From Saccharopolyspora shandongensis (GTDB lineage: Bacteria > Actinomycetota > Actinomycetes > Mycobacteriales > Pseudonocardiaceae), in NCBI RefSeq assembly GCF_900106995.1, contig NZ_FNOK01000004.1, positions 124,001 to 188,000 of the forward strand: a stretch of DNA of 64,000 nucleotides, given 5' to 3'. The translations under genes and the position numbers were made by a program. Positions 9,775 to 18,557 of this stretch are shown here, piece by piece. Positions within the stretch are counted from its first letter, which is position 1. The number at the start of each line of letters is the position of its first letter. The notes beneath the pieces are model-generated. The model did no database searches. It was not told the origin of the DNA and was given only the letters and a program-made list of their open reading frames with translations.

Positions 9775-11523
9775 TCACTTCTCCGTGTCGTCCGACGTGC
9801 CGACCGCCGGCTTCTCCTCGTGCTTGTGGGCGAGGGTCTTGCCGGTGAGGCTGAGGTGCGCCTCCAGCCGCATCCGCTCGGAGATGTGCGGGTAGTGCAG
9901 CTCGAACGCCGGCCGCTCGGAACGGATCCGGGGCAGCTCGGTGAAGTTGTGCCGCGGCGGCGGGCAGGACGTCGCCCACTCCAGGGAGTTGCCGTAGCCC
10001 CACGGGTCGTCGACCGTGACGACCTCGCCGTAGCGGTAGCTCTTGAACACGTTGTAGAGGAACGGCAGCATCGAGGCGCCCAGGATGAACGCGCCGATCG
10101 TCGAGACCGTGTTCAGCGCGGTGAACCCATCAGATTCCAGGTAGTCGGCGTACCGGCGCGGCATGCCCTCGTTGCCCAGCCAGTGCTGCACCAGGAACGT
10201 GCCGTGGAAACCGATGAAGGTCAGCCAGAAGTGCAGCTTGCCCAGCCGCTCGTCCATCATCCGGCCGGTCATCTTGGGGAACCAGAAGTAGATGCCGGCG
10301 AAGGTGGCGAACACGATCGTGCCGTAGAGCACGTAGTGGAAGTGCGCAACCACGAAGTAGGTGTCCGAGACGTGGAAGTCGACCGGCGGCATGGCCAGCA
10401 GGACACCGGTGAGACCACCGAAGAGGAAGGTGACCAGGAAGCCGACGCTGAAGATCATCGGCGTCTCGAAGGTCAGCTGCCCCTTCCACATGGTGCCGAT
10501 CCAGTTGAAGAACTTCACACCGGTCGGGACCGCGATCAGGAACGTGGTGAACGCGAAGAACGGCAGCAGCACCGCGCCGGTGGCGTACATGTGGTGCGCC
10601 CACACGACGACCGACAGGGCCGCGATGCCCAGCGTGGCCAGCACCAGACCGGTGTAGCCGAACAGCGGCTTGCGGCTGAACACCGGGAAGATCTCCGAGA
10701 CGATGCCGAAGAACGGCAGCGCGACGATGTAGACCTCGGGGTGGCCGAAGAACCAGAACAGGTGCTGCCAGAGGATCACGCCGCCGTTGGCCGGGTCGAA
10801 CACGTGCGCACCGAGGTGGCGGTCGGCCATCAGGCCCAGCAGCGCGGCGGTCAGGATCGGGAACGCCATCAGGATCAGCAGGCTGGTGACCAGGATGTTC
10901 CAGGTGAAGATCGGCATCCGGAACATCGTCATGCCGGGCGCGCGCAGGCAGACCACGGTGGTCAGCATGTTGACCGCACCGAGGATGGTGCCCAGACCGG
11001 AGACCGCCAGGCCGGCGATCCACATGTCCGCGCCGTGACCCGGCGAGTGCAGGGCGTCCGACAGCGGGGTGTAGGCGAACCAGCCGAAGTCGGCGGCGCC
11101 ACCCGGCAGCAGGAAGCCGCTGACGACCATCAGGCCGCCGAACAGGTACAACCAGTAGCCCAGGGCGTTCAACCGCGGGAACGCCACGTCAGGCGAACCG
11201 ATCTGCAGCGGCAGCACGTAGTTCGCGAAGCCGAACAGGATCGGCGTCGCGTACAGCAGCAGCATGATCGTGCCGTGCATGGTGAACAGCTGGTTGTACT
11301 GCTCCTGCGAGAGGAACTGCATCCCCGGGACGGCGAGCTCACCGCGGATCAGCATCGCCATCAGGCCGCCGACCAGGAAGAACGCCATCGACGTGACCAG
11401 GTAGAGGATGCCGATTTGCTTGTGGTCCGTGGTGCGGAACATCCGCGCCAGGAATGACCCCTTGACCGTTTTGCGCACCGGATAGGGGCGCGTGGCGATC
11501 GGCTGTGGCGCGACGGCCGTCAC
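9775..11523 (-). CDS. ctaD: Cytochrome c oxidase subunit I (aa3 type)
   Basis: A 582-residue haem-copper oxidase catalytic subunit with about 12 membrane helices. It holds the haem a and a3/CuB histidines: GHGADMWI-type segment early, [15 protein letters not shown] with the His-Tyr pair, [10 protein letters not shown] and [13 protein letters not shown] at 11523 is preferred because GGAGG lies six bases before it and [12 protein letters not shown] is the usual actinobacterial N-terminus; the frame extends 32 codons further upstream without support. It acts in the membrane as the terminal oxidase of the bcc-aa3 chain. Subunits II and III are encoded elsewhere, as usual in actinobacteria. Confidence 0.97.
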   Translation of the reverse strand: MTAVAPQPIATRPYPVRKTVKGSFLARMFRTTDHKQIGILYLVTSMAFFLVGGLMAMLIRGELAVPGMQFLSQEQYNQLFTMHGTIMLLLYATPILFGFANYVLPLQIGSPDVAFPRLNALGYWLYLFGGLMVVSGFLLPGGAADFGWFAYTPLSDALHSPGHGADMWIAGLAVSGLGTILGAVNMLTTVVCLRAPGMTMFRMPIFTWNILVTSLLILMAFPILTAALLGLMADRHLGAHVFDPANGGVILWQHLFWFFGHPEVYIVALPFFGIVSEIFPVFSRKPLFGYTGLVLATLGIAALSVVVWAHHMYATGAVLLPFFAFTTFLIAVPTGVKFFNWIGTMWKGQLTFETPMIFSVGFLVTFLFGGLTGVLLAMPPVDFHVSDTYFVVAHFHYVLYGTIVFATFAGIYFWFPKMTGRMMDERLGKLHFWLTFIGFHGTFLVQHWLGNEGMPRRYADYLESDGFTALNTVSTIGAFILGASMLPFLYNVFKSYRYGEVVTVDDPWGYGNSLEWATSCPPPRHNFTELPRIRSERPAFELHYPHISERMRLEAHLSLTGKTLAHKHEEKPAVGTSDDTEK

Positions 11524-11905
11524 GGTGCCTCCTGCACTCCCTTTGAAGCCTCTTCGAACCCGGCTAGGGCTCGCCCGACCCGGTTGGGTCGGTTGACAGC
11601 ATGCGACGCCCTGCAGCACAAGTCAGTCGCGATGCCTGCCGACTGCGGATACTAGTCCGGGCGTCCGGCCGTAGTTCGGCCGGGCCGTAGCCACCCTATT
11701 CATTGCGACGTGCCCAGTCACGCGTAGTGAGATCCATTCGACAACACGCGCACGGCGGACTGTCCCCGGCGACGTCGCCCGCACGTGCCCGCGGGGCGCC
11801 GGTTAGCCTACGAGGCAATAGGTCCGGCAGCCCAGCTGCGATCAGCAGCGACCGATCAACGGGCCGCCCTGGGACGACGTCCACCAGATCCTGGAGGGGA
11901 AGCAC

Positions 11906-12520
11906 GTGCGGAGGAGCACGATCATCGGCGCCGTGCTGGCCGGCGGTCTCGCACTCGCGGGCTGCACGCCGAGCGAGGAACCCAGCGACCAGCCCCCGGC
12001 CCCGGGCACACCGCCGCCCGCGACCGCGCAGCAGCACACCGGGCAGGGGCACGCCACGACCGGCGAGCACACCGCGACGGACCGCGAGTTCGCGCAGCAG
12101 CTGCTCGCCAACCGGCAGCAGGTCGTGAAGCTCGCCGAGCTGGCCGGTACCAGCGCGCAGAGCGCCGAGGTCAAGACCCTCGCCGCGGAGTTCAAGCAGG
12201 CGGTGCAGCCGCAGGTCGACCAGCTGACCGCGTTCCTGAACTCCGCCGCCGGCCAGCAGTCCGGCAGCTCCCCGGAGGACGAGGCCGGCGACTCTGCCGA
12301 CGCCGGTCTGCAGACGGACCAGCAGCTGCAGCAGATCTCGAAGCTGTCCGGTGCGCAGTTCGACCAGCAGTGGAAGCAGGCGATGCTGTCGCTGCAGCAG
12401 GGCGCCGGGAAGCTGGCCCGCACCGAGCAGGAGGAAGGCTCCGCGCAGCAGATGCGCAAGCTGGCCGAGGAGCTCGTCGCCGAGGAGCAGCAGACCGCCA
12501 CGAAGCTCAACGCCCTCTGA
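11906..12520 (+). CDS. DUF305-like lipoprotein lacking the histidine pairs
   Basis: A 204-residue secreted lipoprotein. The signal peptide ends in a lipobox (LALAGC, Cys20). A Pro/Gln/His-rich linker follows, then two similar helical halves (DREFAQQLLANRQQVVKLAEL and the QFDQQWKQAMLSLQQGAGKL region) that follow the DUF305 ferritin-like repeat. The HH pairs normal in DUF305 (metal or copper-related proteins) are replaced by NR and LQ, so metal binding is doubtful. GTG start with GGAGGGG eight bases upstream. It stands alone and ends in a hairpin. Confidence 0.8.
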   Translation: MRRSTIIGAVLAGGLALAGCTPSEEPSDQPPAPGTPPPATAQQHTGQGHATTGEHTATDREFAQQLLANRQQVVKLAELAGTSAQSAEVKTLAAEFKQAVQPQVDQLTAFLNSAAGQQSGSSPEDEAGDSADAGLQTDQQLQQISKLSGAQFDQQWKQAMLSLQQGAGKLARTEQEEGSAQQMRKLAEELVAEEQQTATKLNAL

Positions 12521-12530
12521 TCCGAGGCAC

Positions 12531-12569
12531 CGAACGGGGCCGCAGGCGATCCGCCCGCGGCCCCGTTCG
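12531..12569 (+). terminator. Terminator hairpin after lipoprotein gene
   Basis: CGAACGGGGCCGC (12531-12543) pairs perfectly with GCGGCCCCGTTCG (12557-12569) ten bases after the lipoprotein stop. It is also positioned to end transcription of the convergent 12635-14709 operon. Confidence 0.75.
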
Positions 12570-12627
12570 CGTTTCCAATCCAGCGGGACCGCCCCGGCGG
12601 ACTTCCAGTGCGCGGACCTTGGAATCT

Positions 12628-12649
12628 CCCGATTTCAGGCAAGTTCGGG
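12628..12649. repeat. Family D palindrome (degenerate)
   Basis: CCCGATTTCAGGCAAGTTCGGG resembles the GATTTTaggcAAAATC palindromes at 34055 and 34102. It overlaps the last codons of the neighbouring membrane-protein gene. Confidence 0.5.
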
Positions 12650-13390
12650 GGGCCTCCGAGCTCGACCGACCACCCGCAGCAGGCGGCGGCCGAGGGCTTC
12701 CAGCGCTCCCACCAGCAGAGCCACGCCCAGGTAAGCGGGCCAGAGCACCAGGTGGACAGCCGCCGGAACACCAACGTCCAGGAGTTGCTCGTCGAATCCG
12801 CCCAACAACGCGCCGACGGCGAGGAGTAGCACTGGTAGCAACAGTCCGGACCGGAACAGCAGGACGCCTGCCAGCAGGAACGCGAGCAATTGCCCCGGCA
12901 GCGCCCAGGCCAGCAGCCCAGCGGGCAACGTCGTCCCGAACGTGATGCATCCGGTCGCGAGTACGGACAGCACCGCCGCCAGCCCGAACGCCCTCCGACG
13001 GCTCGACCTCTCCTGGCCGTGCCGGAGCCCGCAGAGCGCGGCAACGCCGATGAGCAAGAGCAGCCGCGGCCACCCCAGCACCAGCGCCTCGATCCACTGC
13101 GGACCGAATCCGACCAGCACACCGCCCACCACCAACCGCTCGCCGTTGGAGAGGGCCTCGCCGAGCACCACGAGTGCCGTGACGCCGCCCAGGCACCACA
13201 TCGGCAACCAGGTGCGGCGGCGGCTCGTGGGGATCGCAGTTTCAACTGAAACTGCGATCCCGCGTGCGAGGAATGCCACAGCGGCGGGCACCGCCAAGGC
13301 GATCAGCACGGGGTCGAGGGGGTATCCGAACAGAACCCCCAGCAGCGCGATCAGCGCCGCGTAAGCCACTCCGAAGACGATGCTGCTCAT
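12635..13390 (-). CDS. Hypothetical polytopic membrane protein with embedded palindrome
   Basis: A 251-residue, very hydrophobic protein with about seven predicted membrane segments. No family was recognised. ATG at 13390 overlaps the upstream hydrolase stop by one base (TGATG) and has AGGAG just before it, so translation is coupled. A 32-base palindrome of family B (13230-13261) lies inside the frame and encodes AVSVETAI near residues 45-52. It looks like an in-frame insertion tolerated in a loop. Arginine-rich loops fit an inner-membrane location. Function unknown. Confidence 0.75.
   Translation of the reverse strand: MSSIVFGVAYAALIALLGVLFGYPLDPVLIALAVPAAVAFLARGIAVSVETAIPTSRRRTWLPMWCLGGVTALVVLGEALSNGERLVVGGVLVGFGPQWIEALVLGWPRLLLLIGVAALCGLRHGQERSSRRRAFGLAAVLSVLATGCITFGTTLPAGLLAWALPGQLLAFLLAGVLLFRSGLLLPVLLLAVGALLGGFDEQLLDVGVPAAVHLVLWPAYLGVALLVGALEALGRRLLRVVGRARRPPELA
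13230..13261. repeat. Family B palindrome inside a coding sequence
   Basis: Arms GGGATCGCAGTTTCA and TGAAACTGCGATCCC around a central AC make a near-perfect 32-base palindrome. The same core, CGCAGTTTCA and its complement, recurs at 41943-41976 and in degenerate form at 26023-26070. Here it is read in frame within the membrane-protein gene. Confidence 0.85.
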
Positions 13391-14709
13391 CACAGCTCCT
13401 CCCGGAACAGCTCGACGACGCGGCGCACCGTGTCCGCGGTGGCTGCCGCGTTGGCCTGCGGAGCGCCACCGCCAGCGGCCCAGAACACCTCCGGGACCAG
13501 CGGAACCGCGCTGGTGTAGGAGGTCGGGAGGTTCGGCACGTCGAGGATGAAGTGCCCGGCTCCCGGCTGGACCACGTGCTCGGCCCGGTCGCCGAGCCGC
13601 CGCGCGGCGACGTCCAGCAGCCGCTGCGACGGCCACATCGCGTCCCGCTCGGCGGACACCAGCAGGAACGCGGCATCGCTGCGCTCGACCGGGATCGCGG
13701 CGCGATCCAGCTCCTCCCGCGTGGCCGTCGTGCCCTGGGTGTCGACGAACTGCCCCGGGCGGCCGCGCGCCGCCTCCGCCAGGAAGCCGACCGGCGAGCC
13801 GGGTGACGCGATCACCAGCGGCGGGAGGTCGGCACCGGCGTGCGTCCAGGACGATGCCTGCGGCGCCATGCCCGGAAACACCGCCCCGGATCCCACGATC
13901 GACGCCACTGCGCCCACACCAGGCGAGAACGCGCCGAGCACCAGTGCGAACTCGCCGCCCCTGGACAGGCCGACCACGCCGACCCGCCCGTCGGAGACCT
14001 CCGGCCGGGCCCGCAGCCAGTCCACCGCGTGGGTGCCGTACTCGACCGGGATCCGGTCCAGCGCGGGCGGCAGCCCCGGCAGCCCGAAGTAGGCCAGTCC
14101 CAGCACGGCGAAGCCCTTCCCGGCCAGGAACCGCCCCAGCTTGGGATTCGGCCGCCCGCCTTCGGACCCGCCCAGCAGGATCACGCCCGGGTGCGGCCCG
14201 GGGCCGGGCGGCAGGTGGAGATCACCGACCAGCCCGCCCTCGGCGATCGGCATCGACCGCACTCCCGGCGCGTGCAGCGGCACCACCACCGGCTCCTGCG
14301 CCACCGTGCGCCCGCCGATGTCGACGCCGATGGTCAGCTGGATCTCCGATCCGCTCAACGCCGCTCGCGGTTCGGACACCGGCTCTCCGGACGGCAGCCG
14401 CATCGACCACAGCAGGCCGGCGGGGTCCGCTCCGGCGTAGGAACCGCCGACCGGGGCGTGCTCGGCGATGTCCACGCGCCCGCCGCGATCCGCCGCGAAC
14501 GTCGCCCACGAAGTCCACAGCCGACCGCGGTCGTCGGTCATCCGCGCCCACACCGAAGCCCGCTCCCCCGGTGCCAAACCGCTCACGACGACCGCCAGCG
14601 GCTCGTCGATCGCACCGCCGCCGACGTCCAGCGCGGGAGCGGCCCGCGCGGTGCCCGCGCACCCGGTGAGCAGCAGCGCTGCGGCCAGCAGGCCGATCGC
14701 ACGTCGCAT
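13390..14709 (-). CDS. Lipoprotein alpha/beta hydrolase (acyl-CoA thioesterase/BAAT-like)
   Basis: A 439-residue exported hydrolase. Start ATG 14709 has GGAGG five bases upstream and gives a signal peptide ending in a lipobox (LLLTGCAG, Cys about 15). Residues 30-160 form a beta-sandwich like the N-terminal domain of acyl-CoA thioesterase/BAAT proteins. Residues 170-435 form the hydrolase, with HPGVILLGGSEGG for the oxyanion region, nucleophile GLSRGGEFAL, an acid in SAERDAMWPS and His in GAGHFILD. Hence a Ser-type triad. Coupled to the membrane protein gene downstream. Substrate unknown; an ester or thioester in the cell envelope is likely. Confidence 0.85.
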   Translation of the reverse strand: MRRAIGLLAAALLLTGCAGTARAAPALDVGGGAIDEPLAVVVSGLAPGERASVWARMTDDRGRLWTSWATFAADRGGRVDIAEHAPVGGSYAGADPAGLLWSMRLPSGEPVSEPRAALSGSEIQLTIGVDIGGRTVAQEPVVVPLHAPGVRSMPIAEGGLVGDLHLPPGPGPHPGVILLGGSEGGRPNPKLGRFLAGKGFAVLGLAYFGLPGLPPALDRIPVEYGTHAVDWLRARPEVSDGRVGVVGLSRGGEFALVLGAFSPGVGAVASIVGSGAVFPGMAPQASSWTHAGADLPPLVIASPGSPVGFLAEAARGRPGQFVDTQGTTATREELDRAAIPVERSDAAFLLVSAERDAMWPSQRLLDVAARRLGDRAEHVVQPGAGHFILDVPNLPTSYTSAVPLVPEVFWAAGGGAPQANAAATADTVRRVVELFREEL

Positions 14710-14812
14710 CGAAACCTCCACTTCAAGATCGAGTGGGGTCAACGGTGCGGCCTCCAGCGACTGGAGGGTCAAGCCCGCGGAATCCGCCTCTTCCGCAGCT
14801 CTCCGCCGGAAC

Positions 14813-14840
14813 CTACTATGAGTAGCCTACTGTCGAGTAG
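14813..14840. promoter_or_regulatory. Tandem palindromes upstream of SDR gene
   Basis: CTACTatgAGTAG (14813-14825) is followed one base later by CTACTgtcgAGTAG (14827-14840), about 25 bases before the SDR start. Two adjacent dyads of identical arms suggest a dimer-pair operator (TetR- or MarR-like). No regulator gene is adjacent, so the regulator would act from elsewhere. Confidence 0.55.
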
Positions 14841-14864
14841 ATAACGTCGACCGAGGGAGTGCTC

Positions 14865-15737
14865 ATGCCGACCGTGTCCGGGAAAGTCGTCCTGATCACC
14901 GGTGCCGCGCGCGGGATCGGCGCGCAGACCGCGCGGGAGCTGGCCCGGCGCGGGGCCCGGCTCGCCCTGGTCGGCCTGGAGCCCGACGAGCTCGCCGCCG
15001 TGGCCGCGGAACTGGGCGACGGCCACTTCTGGGCCGAGGCCGACGTGACCGACCCCGACTCGATCGAGGCCGCCGTGGCCGGGGCCGTCGAGAAGCTCGG
15101 CCGCCTCGACGTGGTCATCGCCAACGCCGGGATCGCGCCGATCGGCACGGTCCGCCACTCCGATCCGCGCGCGTTCGTCAAGACCGTCGACGTCAACCTC
15201 AACGGCGTCTTCCACACCGCCCGCGCCACCCTGCCGCACCTGATCGACCGCCGCGGCTACCTGCTGGTCGTCTCGTCGCTGTCGGCGTTCAGCCCGACCG
15301 GCGGCATGGCCGCCTACACCGCGAGCAAGGCGGGCTCGGAGGCGCTGGCCAGCGCGATCCATTCGGAGGTGGCGCACCTCGGCGTCGCGGTGGGCAGCGC
15401 GCACCCGTCGTGGATCAACACCGACATGGTGCGCGACATCGCGACGGACCTGCACACCTTCGAGACGATGCGCAAGCGGCTGCCGTGGCCGATGCGGGCG
15501 ACCACCAGCGTCGAGGACTGCGGCAGGGCCTTCGCCGACGGCGTAGAGCGCCGCGCCCGCCGCGTCTACGTGCCGCGGGCGATCATGGTGATGCACTGGC
15601 TCCGCAACGTGCCGTCCTCGCGGCTCGCGGAGCGGCTCATGCTCCCCATCCTGCGCCGCCTCATCCCGCAGCTGGAGAAGGAAGCCACCAGGCTGGGCCG
15701 CTCGCTGAGCGAGCGCCACCAGAAGCTCCAGGGCTGA
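14865..15737 (+). CDS. Short-chain dehydrogenase/reductase
   Basis: A 290-residue classical SDR. The NAD(P)-binding turn is TGAARGIGAQ (GxxxGxG, residues 12-20), NAGIAPIG is the NNAG-type motif, and the active-site Ser and YxxxK are in VVSSLSAFSPTGGMAAYTASK. The C-terminal 50 residues form a longer tail (MVMHWLRNVPSSRLAERL) typical of membrane-peripheral fatty-aldehyde or steroid-type SDRs. ATG 14865 has GAGGGAG upstream. It is divergent from the lipoprotein hydrolase, with tandem palindromes in the promoter. Substrate unknown. Confidence 0.9.
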   Translation: MPTVSGKVVLITGAARGIGAQTARELARRGARLALVGLEPDELAAVAAELGDGHFWAEADVTDPDSIEAAVAGAVEKLGRLDVVIANAGIAPIGTVRHSDPRAFVKTVDVNLNGVFHTARATLPHLIDRRGYLLVVSSLSAFSPTGGMAAYTASKAGSEALASAIHSEVAHLGVAVGSAHPSWINTDMVRDIATDLHTFETMRKRLPWPMRATTSVEDCGRAFADGVERRARRVYVPRAIMVMHWLRNVPSSRLAERLMLPILRRLIPQLEKEATRLGRSLSERHQKLQG

Positions 15738-15849
15738 TGCCCGCGTGCGCTTCTCGTTGCCGCAGCAGCGCGAAGCGCACGCGGTCCTGAACGGTTGGGA
15801 CCGGTGGCCGGGTTGTCTGACGCGGAAGGCGGCCCCGGCCACCGGAGTC

Positions 15850-16533
15850 TCAATGCGAGCGCTGCTCGCCGACCAGCGGGCGCACCCGTCGCCGGAGCGG
15901 CGCCGCGAGTTCGCGCTGCCGCTCCCGCTCGACCTTGGCGATCAGCAGCCAGACGGTCTGGTCGTTGCGGCCCGTCGCGCTGTGCTGCGGGCGACCGGGC
16001 GTCGCCGCGGCGATCCAGCTCGGGGCGCGGACCAGGATGCCGCCGACCGTCGCGCCGATCGTGTTGCAGATGACGTCGTCGGTGGACGCCACCCGGCCGG
16101 TGACGACCAGGAACTGGACAAGCTCGATCGAGCAGGCCAGCACCAGTCCGCCGAACGCGATCTTGACGATGCTGTCGAACCACCGGACCCGCTGCGGCAC
16201 CAGCACGCCGAGCGGCAGCAGCAGGACGAGGTTCCCGGCCAGCTGCACCCAGGGCAGCGAATCGCCGGGATCGGCGGTCAGCGCCATCGACACGTCCTTC
16301 CCCGGGTCCGGCCGGACCGGTTCGACCGCCGGCCGCTGGGGCGTGAAGACGAGGTATGCCACGCAGAGCACCGAGAGGACCAGCACTCCGTCGATCAGTG
16401 GGCCCCACCGCACAGATCTTTCCGTCAGGTAGTTGCGCACCAATGCCGATCCGAGCGCCGCCGCCACGGCGACCGGTAGCAAAACGGTGACCATTGGTAC
16501 GAATCCGTCGAATGCCACGAGAATCTGCTGCAC
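15850..16533 (-). CDS. VanZ-family membrane protein
   Basis: A 227-residue membrane protein with five predicted helices. It holds the VanZ-like features LPWVQLAGNLVLLLPLGVL and ACSIELVQFLVVTGRVASTDDVICNTIGA (given in parts), including the conserved ExxQ and DDxxxNxxG signatures of the family. GTG at 16533 is chosen over a longer frame because AGGAAG precedes it and the first membrane helix follows at once. VanZ relatives confer low teicoplanin resistance or act in envelope processes. The gene is solitary; a large non-coding stretch precedes it. Confidence 0.82.
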   Translation of the reverse strand: MQQILVAFDGFVPMVTVLLPVAVAAALGSALVRNYLTERSVRWGPLIDGVLVLSVLCVAYLVFTPQRPAVEPVRPDPGKDVSMALTADPGDSLPWVQLAGNLVLLLPLGVLVPQRVRWFDSIVKIAFGGLVLACSIELVQFLVVTGRVASTDDVICNTIGATVGGILVRAPSWIAAATPGRPQHSATGRNDQTVWLLIAKVERERQRELAAPLRRRVRPLVGEQRSH

Positions 16534-17292
16534 GTTCGCCGCACTTCCTCTGGCCGCCAGCGCCAGGACGACGCGGCCACCGGAATCCACAGTGGATCGC
16601 CGGATGACCTGGAACCGTTGGGAACTCTCATTTCCAGCGGTCTGCGTTGACCGGTACCTGCAAGGGATCAGAAGCTGGCGGCGGCCGGACGTCGCCTCGG
16701 GGTCCACCGACGCCCGGCCGCCGATGAGCCCTGCCGCGAAGTCGCGGCAGGCCGGGGGTGTTCCAGTGGCGGGACGATCCGGCCGGTGCGGTGACGCCGC
16801 CGCTGTCGGGGTCCGACGGACGCCTGCCGCATGACCTACCTCCGCCACTCCCCCGCACTGCTCGGGTAAAGATCCGAAATCAACTTGGTTGCGGTCGAAC
16901 GTAACCGCCGCCCCAGAACCCGCCAGGAACATGGCAAAAACCCGCCACCCCGAGCACCGATGTCCACTGAGGACGGAAGAGTCGCCGGAAGAGCGCCCCG
17001 AACAGGTGTTTCGCGAATCAGACCGGCGTTACACAACGCGGCGGAAGATTATTCCCACAATTCCCAAACGGGAAAGGCCGCGAATCCTCGTGAATTCCGG
17101 GTAACGCGCGGTGAACTGATGGAATAACGGAGAATCGCCCATCCGGTACGGAGCCGGGCCGACTCGCCGAACTCGCCCGCGCCCGACTGCCGCGGCGGCG
17201 ATGCGAAAAATCACGTGCTCCCAGGAATCCTGTCCTGCTAGCCTTGAGTCCGTTCGTGTTCGACGACGCAGGTGGAACGGGAGGTGAGATTA
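16534..17292. other. Long intergenic stretch without a supported gene
   Basis: About 760 bases between the VanZ-like start and a short leader ORF. Open frames exist on both strands but have poor composition and no family resemblance. A clean hairpin, CCTGCCGCGA and its complement with a two-base loop, lies at 16730-16751. The part from 16860 to 17110 is A/T-richer than its surroundings (AATTCCCAAACGGGAAAGG). It may be a long 5' leader or decayed sequence; nothing more can be assigned. Confidence 0.5.
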
Positions 17293-17361
17293 ATGGTTGC
17301 CCTGGTGATCGCTGCTGCACGCAGCGCCCGGACCGTTCTCACGTCCCGAGTCCCGGTCTGA
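17293..17361 (+). CDS. Possible 22-codon leader peptide upstream of rsgA-like gene
   Basis: ATG at 17293 is preceded by GGGAGGTGAGATTA, one of the best ribosome sites in the region. The frame encodes 22 residues ending in VLTSRVPV and then TGA. The rsgA-like gene follows 84 bases later. Short arginine-containing leader peptides ahead of actinobacterial operons often serve as translational attenuators. There is no strong codon signature, so this is a candidate only. Confidence 0.35.
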   Translation: MVALVIAAARSARTVLTSRVPV

Positions 17362-17445
17362 TGCGCCGACTTCGTTGATTTCCGCCGCGTTGCGGCCCTG
17401 TCTGCGCGCCTCCACCGGGACTCCCATCACCAGGAGTTCCCTCCG

Positions 17446-18519
17446 TTGTCACACAACACTTCCGCACATCCAGGCGATCTCGCTTCCTTCGGCTGGGACG
17501 AGACGCTCGACCAGTCCTTCTCCGAACACCGATCCGCCGGTCTGATCCCGGCGCGCGTCATCGGCGTCGACCGCGGCAGCTGCGACGTCATCACCGCCGA
17601 CGGGCCGATGCGCGTCGGCACGTCCGCGACTCCGGCCGATCCGCTCGAGGCGCCGTGCACCGGCGACTGGGCCGCCGTGCGCCCGGGCGCCGATCCACAG
17701 CTGGCCGTGCTGCTCCCCCGGCGCAGCGCCATCGTGCGGTCGAGCGTGTCGCGTTCGTCGCACGGGCAGGTGCTGGCGGCCAACGTCGACACCGCGGCGG
17801 TGGTCGTTCCGGCGGTGGAGCGGCCGAACCCAGGCCAGGTCGAGCGCCTGCTCGCGCTGGCTTGGGAAAGCGGCGCGGTACCGATCGTCGTCGCGACCAA
17901 GGTGGACCAGGCCGAAGACCCCGAGCGGCTGATCGCGGAGCTCGCGCTGCTGGCTCCCGGCGCCGAGACCGTCGCCACCAGCGTCGTCACCGGCGAAGGC
18001 ATCGACCGGCTCAGCGGCCTGCTGACCGGGACGATCGTGCTGCTCGGCCGGTCCGGGGCGGGCAAGTCCACGTTGGCCAACGCCCTGCTCGGCGCCGACC
18101 GGCTGACCACCGGTGCCGTGCGGGAGCAGGACGGCAAGGGCCGGCACACCACGGTGCGCCGCGAGCTGATCCCGCTGCCGGGCGGCGGGGTGCTCATCGA
18201 CACCCCCGGCCTGCGCGGCGTCGGACTGTTCGACGCGGACGAGGGGCTGAAACGGGCCTTCGCCGAGATCGAGGAGCTCGCCCGCGGCTGCCGGTTCGCG
18301 GACTGCGGCCACGAGACCGAACCCGGCTGCGCGGTCCAGGCCGGGATCGACGCGGGCGGGCTCAGCGCCCGCCGGCTCGACAGCTACCGCAAGCTCCAGC
18401 GGGAGAACGCCTGGGCGGCGTCCCGCACGGATGCCCGGCTGCGCGCCGAACGCGACGACCACAAGAAGGCCATCACCCGGCATCTGCGCGCCACCTACCG
18501 GTTCCGCGGCAGGAAATGA
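17446..18519 (+). CDS. rsgA: Ribosome small-subunit-dependent GTPase A (RsgA/YjeQ)
   Basis: A 357-residue circularly permuted GTPase that checks 30S subunit maturation. The N-terminal OB-like domain spans residues 1-105. The GTPase motifs come in the permuted order G4 (ATKVDQ), G1 (GRSGAGKST), G2 (TT in HTTVRRE) and G3 (DTPG). The C-terminal zinc finger has Cys, Cys, His and Cys in GCRFADCGHETEPGCAV. TTG at 17446 with AGGAG upstream is used because no other start lies near. A short leader ORF precedes it. The next gene follows within 40 bases. Confidence 0.93.
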   Translation: MSHNTSAHPGDLASFGWDETLDQSFSEHRSAGLIPARVIGVDRGSCDVITADGPMRVGTSATPADPLEAPCTGDWAAVRPGADPQLAVLLPRRSAIVRSSVSRSSHGQVLAANVDTAAVVVPAVERPNPGQVERLLALAWESGAVPIVVATKVDQAEDPERLIAELALLAPGAETVATSVVTGEGIDRLSGLLTGTIVLLGRSGAGKSTLANALLGADRLTTGAVREQDGKGRHTTVRRELIPLPGGGVLIDTPGLRGVGLFDADEGLKRAFAEIEELARGCRFADCGHETEPGCAVQAGIDAGGLSARRLDSYRKLQRENAWAASRTDARLRAERDDHKKAITRHLRATYRFRGRK

Positions 18520-18557
18520 CCGCCGACCGAACTTCCACGACAACGGAGAGAACCGCT

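Noticed and set aside
16885-17127. Possible small protein genes in the VanZ-rsgA gap
   Set aside because: No ribosome sites, poor codon bias, no family resemblance on either strand.
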